From Sedimentisphaerales bacterium (GTDB lineage Bacteria; Planctomycetota; Phycisphaerae; Sedimentisphaerales; SG8-4): a stretch of DNA of 8,454 nucleotides. Where the stretch lies: positions 1 to 8,454 of the forward strand of contig JAFGCA010000150.1 of NCBI GenBank assembly GCA_016932895.1, given 5' to 3'. How positions within the stretch are numbered: the first letter of the stretch is position 1; each line of letters opens with the position of its first letter. The position numbers and the translations under genes are program-made. The notes beneath the pieces were generated by a model. The model saw only the letters and a program-made list of their open reading frames with translations. It was not told the DNA's origin and did not search any database. Positions 6,741 to 8,454 of this stretch are shown here, one piece after another.

Positions 6741-8096
6741 ATGAGCGATAAAAAGACACAAAAAACGATGGATAGACGTAGCTTCCTGGCTTCAACCGCC
6801 GCGGTCGGTGCCGGTCTGGCGGTGGCGCCGCGCGTGTTCGCCCAGGCGGGAGGCAAGAAACCTGACGACCTCAACATTGCCCTGCTCGGCGCCGGCTCCC
6901 AGGGGCAGGTTCTGATGCAGGCCTGTTTGAAGATTCCGGGCGTGCGGTTCAAAGCCGTCTGCGACATCTGGGAAAGCTACAACCAGAAGCGCGTGACGCG
7001 TCTGCTGAAGCGCTACGGGCACGAGAACAACGCCTACGTTGACTACAAGGAGATGCTCGACAAGGAGAAGGACAACCTGGACGCCGTGATCATCGCGACG
7101 CCGGACTTCTGGCACGCCGAGCACGCGATCGCCTGTATGGAAGCCGGGCTGCACGTCTATTGCGAAAAGGAAATGTCCAACGAGCTGGCCAAGGCCAAGA
7201 AAATGGTCGAGACGCAGAAGCGCACCGGCAAGCTCCTCCAGATCGGCCACCAGCGGCGCAGCAATCCGCGCTACATCCATTGCTACGACAAGCTGATGAA
7301 GCAGGCCAAGATCCTGGGTCGCATCACGACCGTCAACGGACAGTGGAACCGGGCCGCACGGCCCTTCAACGGTTGGCCCAAGACGGCCGCCATGGATGCC
7401 GCCACGCTGGAGAAGTACGGGTTTAAGTCCATGGAGCAGTTCCGTAACTGGCGCTGGTTCAAGGGGCTGGGCGGCGGCCCGATCGTGGACCTCGGCTCGC
7501 ACCAGATCGACATCTACAGTTGGTACCTCGGTACCACGCCCAAGGGCGTGATCGCCAGCGGAGGCACCGACTACTACGACAAGAACACCCACGAGTGGTA
7601 TGACACCGTCATGGCCATTTACGACTTCGACACCCCCGAGGGCGCCGTGCGTGCGTTCTATCAGGTGCTCACGACCAACAGCAGCCAGGGGTACTTCGAG
7701 ACCTTCATGGGCGACGGTGGCACCCTGCAAATCTCCGAGTCGGCCAGTCGCGGCGCGGTCTATCGCGAAGCCGCCAACCAGGAGGACTGGGGCAAGTGGG
7801 TCAAGCTCGGCTTCCTGAACGAGCCGAAAGAAGAGAAGAAGGAAGAAGGCGAAGAGGTCGTGCTGGATGTGCGTGAGACGCTGGCGCCGCCGGCGTACGA
7901 GATCCCGGTGACGATGGAAGGCAAGCCCTACCATCAGCCGCACCTGGAGAACTTCTTCAATGCCGTGCGCGGCAAAGAGAAGCTGAATTGCCCGGCCGAG
8001 ATCGGATACGAGACCGCCGTGATGGTCCTCAAGGTCAACGAAGCGGTCGAGGCGCAGCGCCGGTTGGAATTCAAGCCCGACGAGTTTCACGCGTAG
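6741..8096 (+). CDS. Tat-exported Gfo/Idh/MocA family oxidoreductase, divergent paralogue 4
   Basis: The 451-residue protein has a Tat signal (DRRSFL at 11-16, then an Ala/Gly/Val stretch ending VFAQA near 36). The Rossmann nucleotide motif is GAGSQG at 50-55. The EKP motif is altered to EKE (142-144): the lysine K143 stays but the proline is replaced by glutamate. The substrate-domain signature is GGGPIVDLGSHQID (244-257), with D250, H254 and D257. It lacks the FGTG block and the GW(T/V)L ending of the tandem triplet, so it belongs to a different subgroup. An acidic/lysine-rich stretch at 361-372 is probably a surface loop. ATG 6741 is chosen because upstream in-frame codons run back into the -35 box at 6645; the only nearby Shine-Dalgarno-like sequence (GGAG 6723-6726) is rather far at 14 bases. 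ATG 6768 is an alternative that still keeps the Tat motif. Likely an NAD(P)-dependent sugar oxidoreductase; substrate unknown. Confidence 0.92.
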   Translation: MSDKKTQKTMDRRSFLASTAAVGAGLAVAPRVFAQAGGKKPDDLNIALLGAGSQGQVLMQACLKIPGVRFKAVCDIWESYNQKRVTRLLKRYGHENNAYVDYKEMLDKEKDNLDAVIIATPDFWHAEHAIACMEAGLHVYCEKEMSNELAKAKKMVETQKRTGKLLQIGHQRRSNPRYIHCYDKLMKQAKILGRITTVNGQWNRAARPFNGWPKTAAMDAATLEKYGFKSMEQFRNWRWFKGLGGGPIVDLGSHQIDIYSWYLGTTPKGVIASGGTDYYDKNTHEWYDTVMAIYDFDTPEGAVRAFYQVLTTNSSQGYFETFMGDGGTLQISESASRGAVYREAANQEDWGKWVKLGFLNEPKEEKKEEGEEVVLDVRETLAPPAYEIPVTMEGKPYHQPHLENFFNAVRGKEKLNCPAEIGYETAVMVLKVNEAVEAQRRLEFKPDEFHA

Positions 8097-8126
8097 AGTC
8101 GTTCGGGATCGTTCGCTTTCGAAATC

Positions 8127-8148
8127 CGTGCGGCGCGACGGCCGCACG
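8127..8148 (+). repeat. 8-bp G/C-rich hairpin between paralogue 4 and the cytochrome-like gene
   Basis: CGTGCGGC (8127-8134) is perfectly complementary to GCCGCACG (8141-8148), with a 6-base loop. It lies 30 bases after the stop codon. There is no following T-tract, so it is either a processing/stability element of a shared transcript or a factor-dependent end structure. The next gene starts 24 bases later. Confidence 0.5.
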
Positions 8149-8171
8149 TGCAGAAAGGAATTGAGAGAGCC

Positions 8172-8454
8172 TTGAAACGAGAATTGATTGCTGTTTTGGT
8201 ACCGTTGTTGGTGCTGTCGGTCGGGCCCGTCCGGGCCGAAGATGGCGAACCGCTGCTGGGCGACGAAAGCGACGGCAGCCGGGCCCATCCGATTCACCTG
8301 ATCCCTCTCTTTCCGGAAAACGAAGACGGTGAGAAGGGCGAGCAGATCGATCCGGAAGAAGTGGACGTCATGCCGTTCTCGACGCGCATGACCTGCGGCG
8401 AGTGCCACACGTACGAAGCCATCGGCGGCGGCTGGCATTTCAACGCCGCCGATA
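8172..8454 (+). CDS. Secreted c-type cytochrome-like protein, 3' end beyond the window
   Basis: The reading frame is open from TTG 8172 to the window edge (94 codons, no stop), so only the N-terminus is seen. Residues 1-22 form a Sec signal peptide (MKRE start, Leu/Val core, VRA before ED). An acidic linker follows, then a haem c attachment motif CGECH at 75-79, with a conserved-looking GGGWHFN at 85-91 whose histidine could be an axial ligand. The MPFSTRMTCGECH arrangement resembles multihaem cytochromes of anaerobes and planctomycetes, but only one CxxCH is visible and the count cannot be known from here. No in-frame ATG precedes residue 67, and AAGGA (8155-8159) lies 12 bases upstream of the TTG, so TTG is the best start. 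It follows paralogue 4 with a 75-base gap and may be cotranscribed. Role inferred as extracytoplasmic electron transfer. Confidence 0.75.
   Translation, partial: MKRELIAVLVPLLVLSVGPVRAEDGEPLLGDESDGSRAHPIHLIPLFPENEDGEKGEQIDPEEVDVMPFSTRMTCGECHTYEAIGGGWHFNAAD

Overview
The window is a run of six genes, all on the + strand. Five are complete and the sixth is cut by the right edge. Every gene product carries an export signal: four have twin-arginine (Tat) signal peptides and two have ordinary Sec-type signals. The content is high-GC coding sequence, tandem Tat-exported Gfo/Idh/MocA oxidoreductases, a DUF1080 (3-keto-disaccharide hydrolase family) protein joined to a sugar isomerase-like TIM barrel, and a CxxCH haem protein. 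This is typical of the Planctomycetota, for example Phycisphaerae-like lineages; Verrucomicrobiota or Lentisphaerota are possible alternatives. The assignment is inferred from gene content only.

Layout. Positions 1-152 are a leader holding a perfect 13-bp inverted repeat (19-52) and no supported gene. Positions 153-4274 hold three clearly related Gfo/Idh/MocA paralogues in tandem, with gaps of 29 and 55 bases, so they probably form one transcription unit. After a 150-base gap with a possible weak promoter and a hairpin comes a 714-residue secreted protein (4425-6569), made of a TIM barrel of the sugar phosphate isomerase/epimerase type followed by two DUF1080 domains. A 171-base gap contains a near-consensus sigma-70-type promoter (6645-6673) and several small dyads. 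A fourth, more divergent Tat-exported Gfo/Idh/MocA protein follows (6741-8096). Then, after 75 bases with an 8-bp hairpin, comes the start of a secreted c-type cytochrome-like protein (8172 to the edge).

How the genes may work together (inference). DUF1080 proteins and Gfo/Idh/MocA dehydrogenases are known partners in 3-keto-glycoside metabolism. The dehydrogenase oxidises a sugar hydroxyl, usually C3. The DUF1080 enzyme then cleaves the activated glycosidic bond, and a TIM-barrel protein isomerises or hydrates the product. Here the last two roles appear to be fused into one secreted polypeptide, and all oxidoreductases are predicted to be exported. The most economical reading is an extracytoplasmic, redox-assisted glycan or glycoside breakdown system. 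Its nucleotide cofactors would be carried out prefolded by Tat, as in Zymomonas glucose-fructose oxidoreductase. The individual families are known; the unusual points are the triple-domain fusion, the paralogue set with altered EKP motifs, and the neighbouring haem protein. Substrate and reaction order cannot be read from the sequence.
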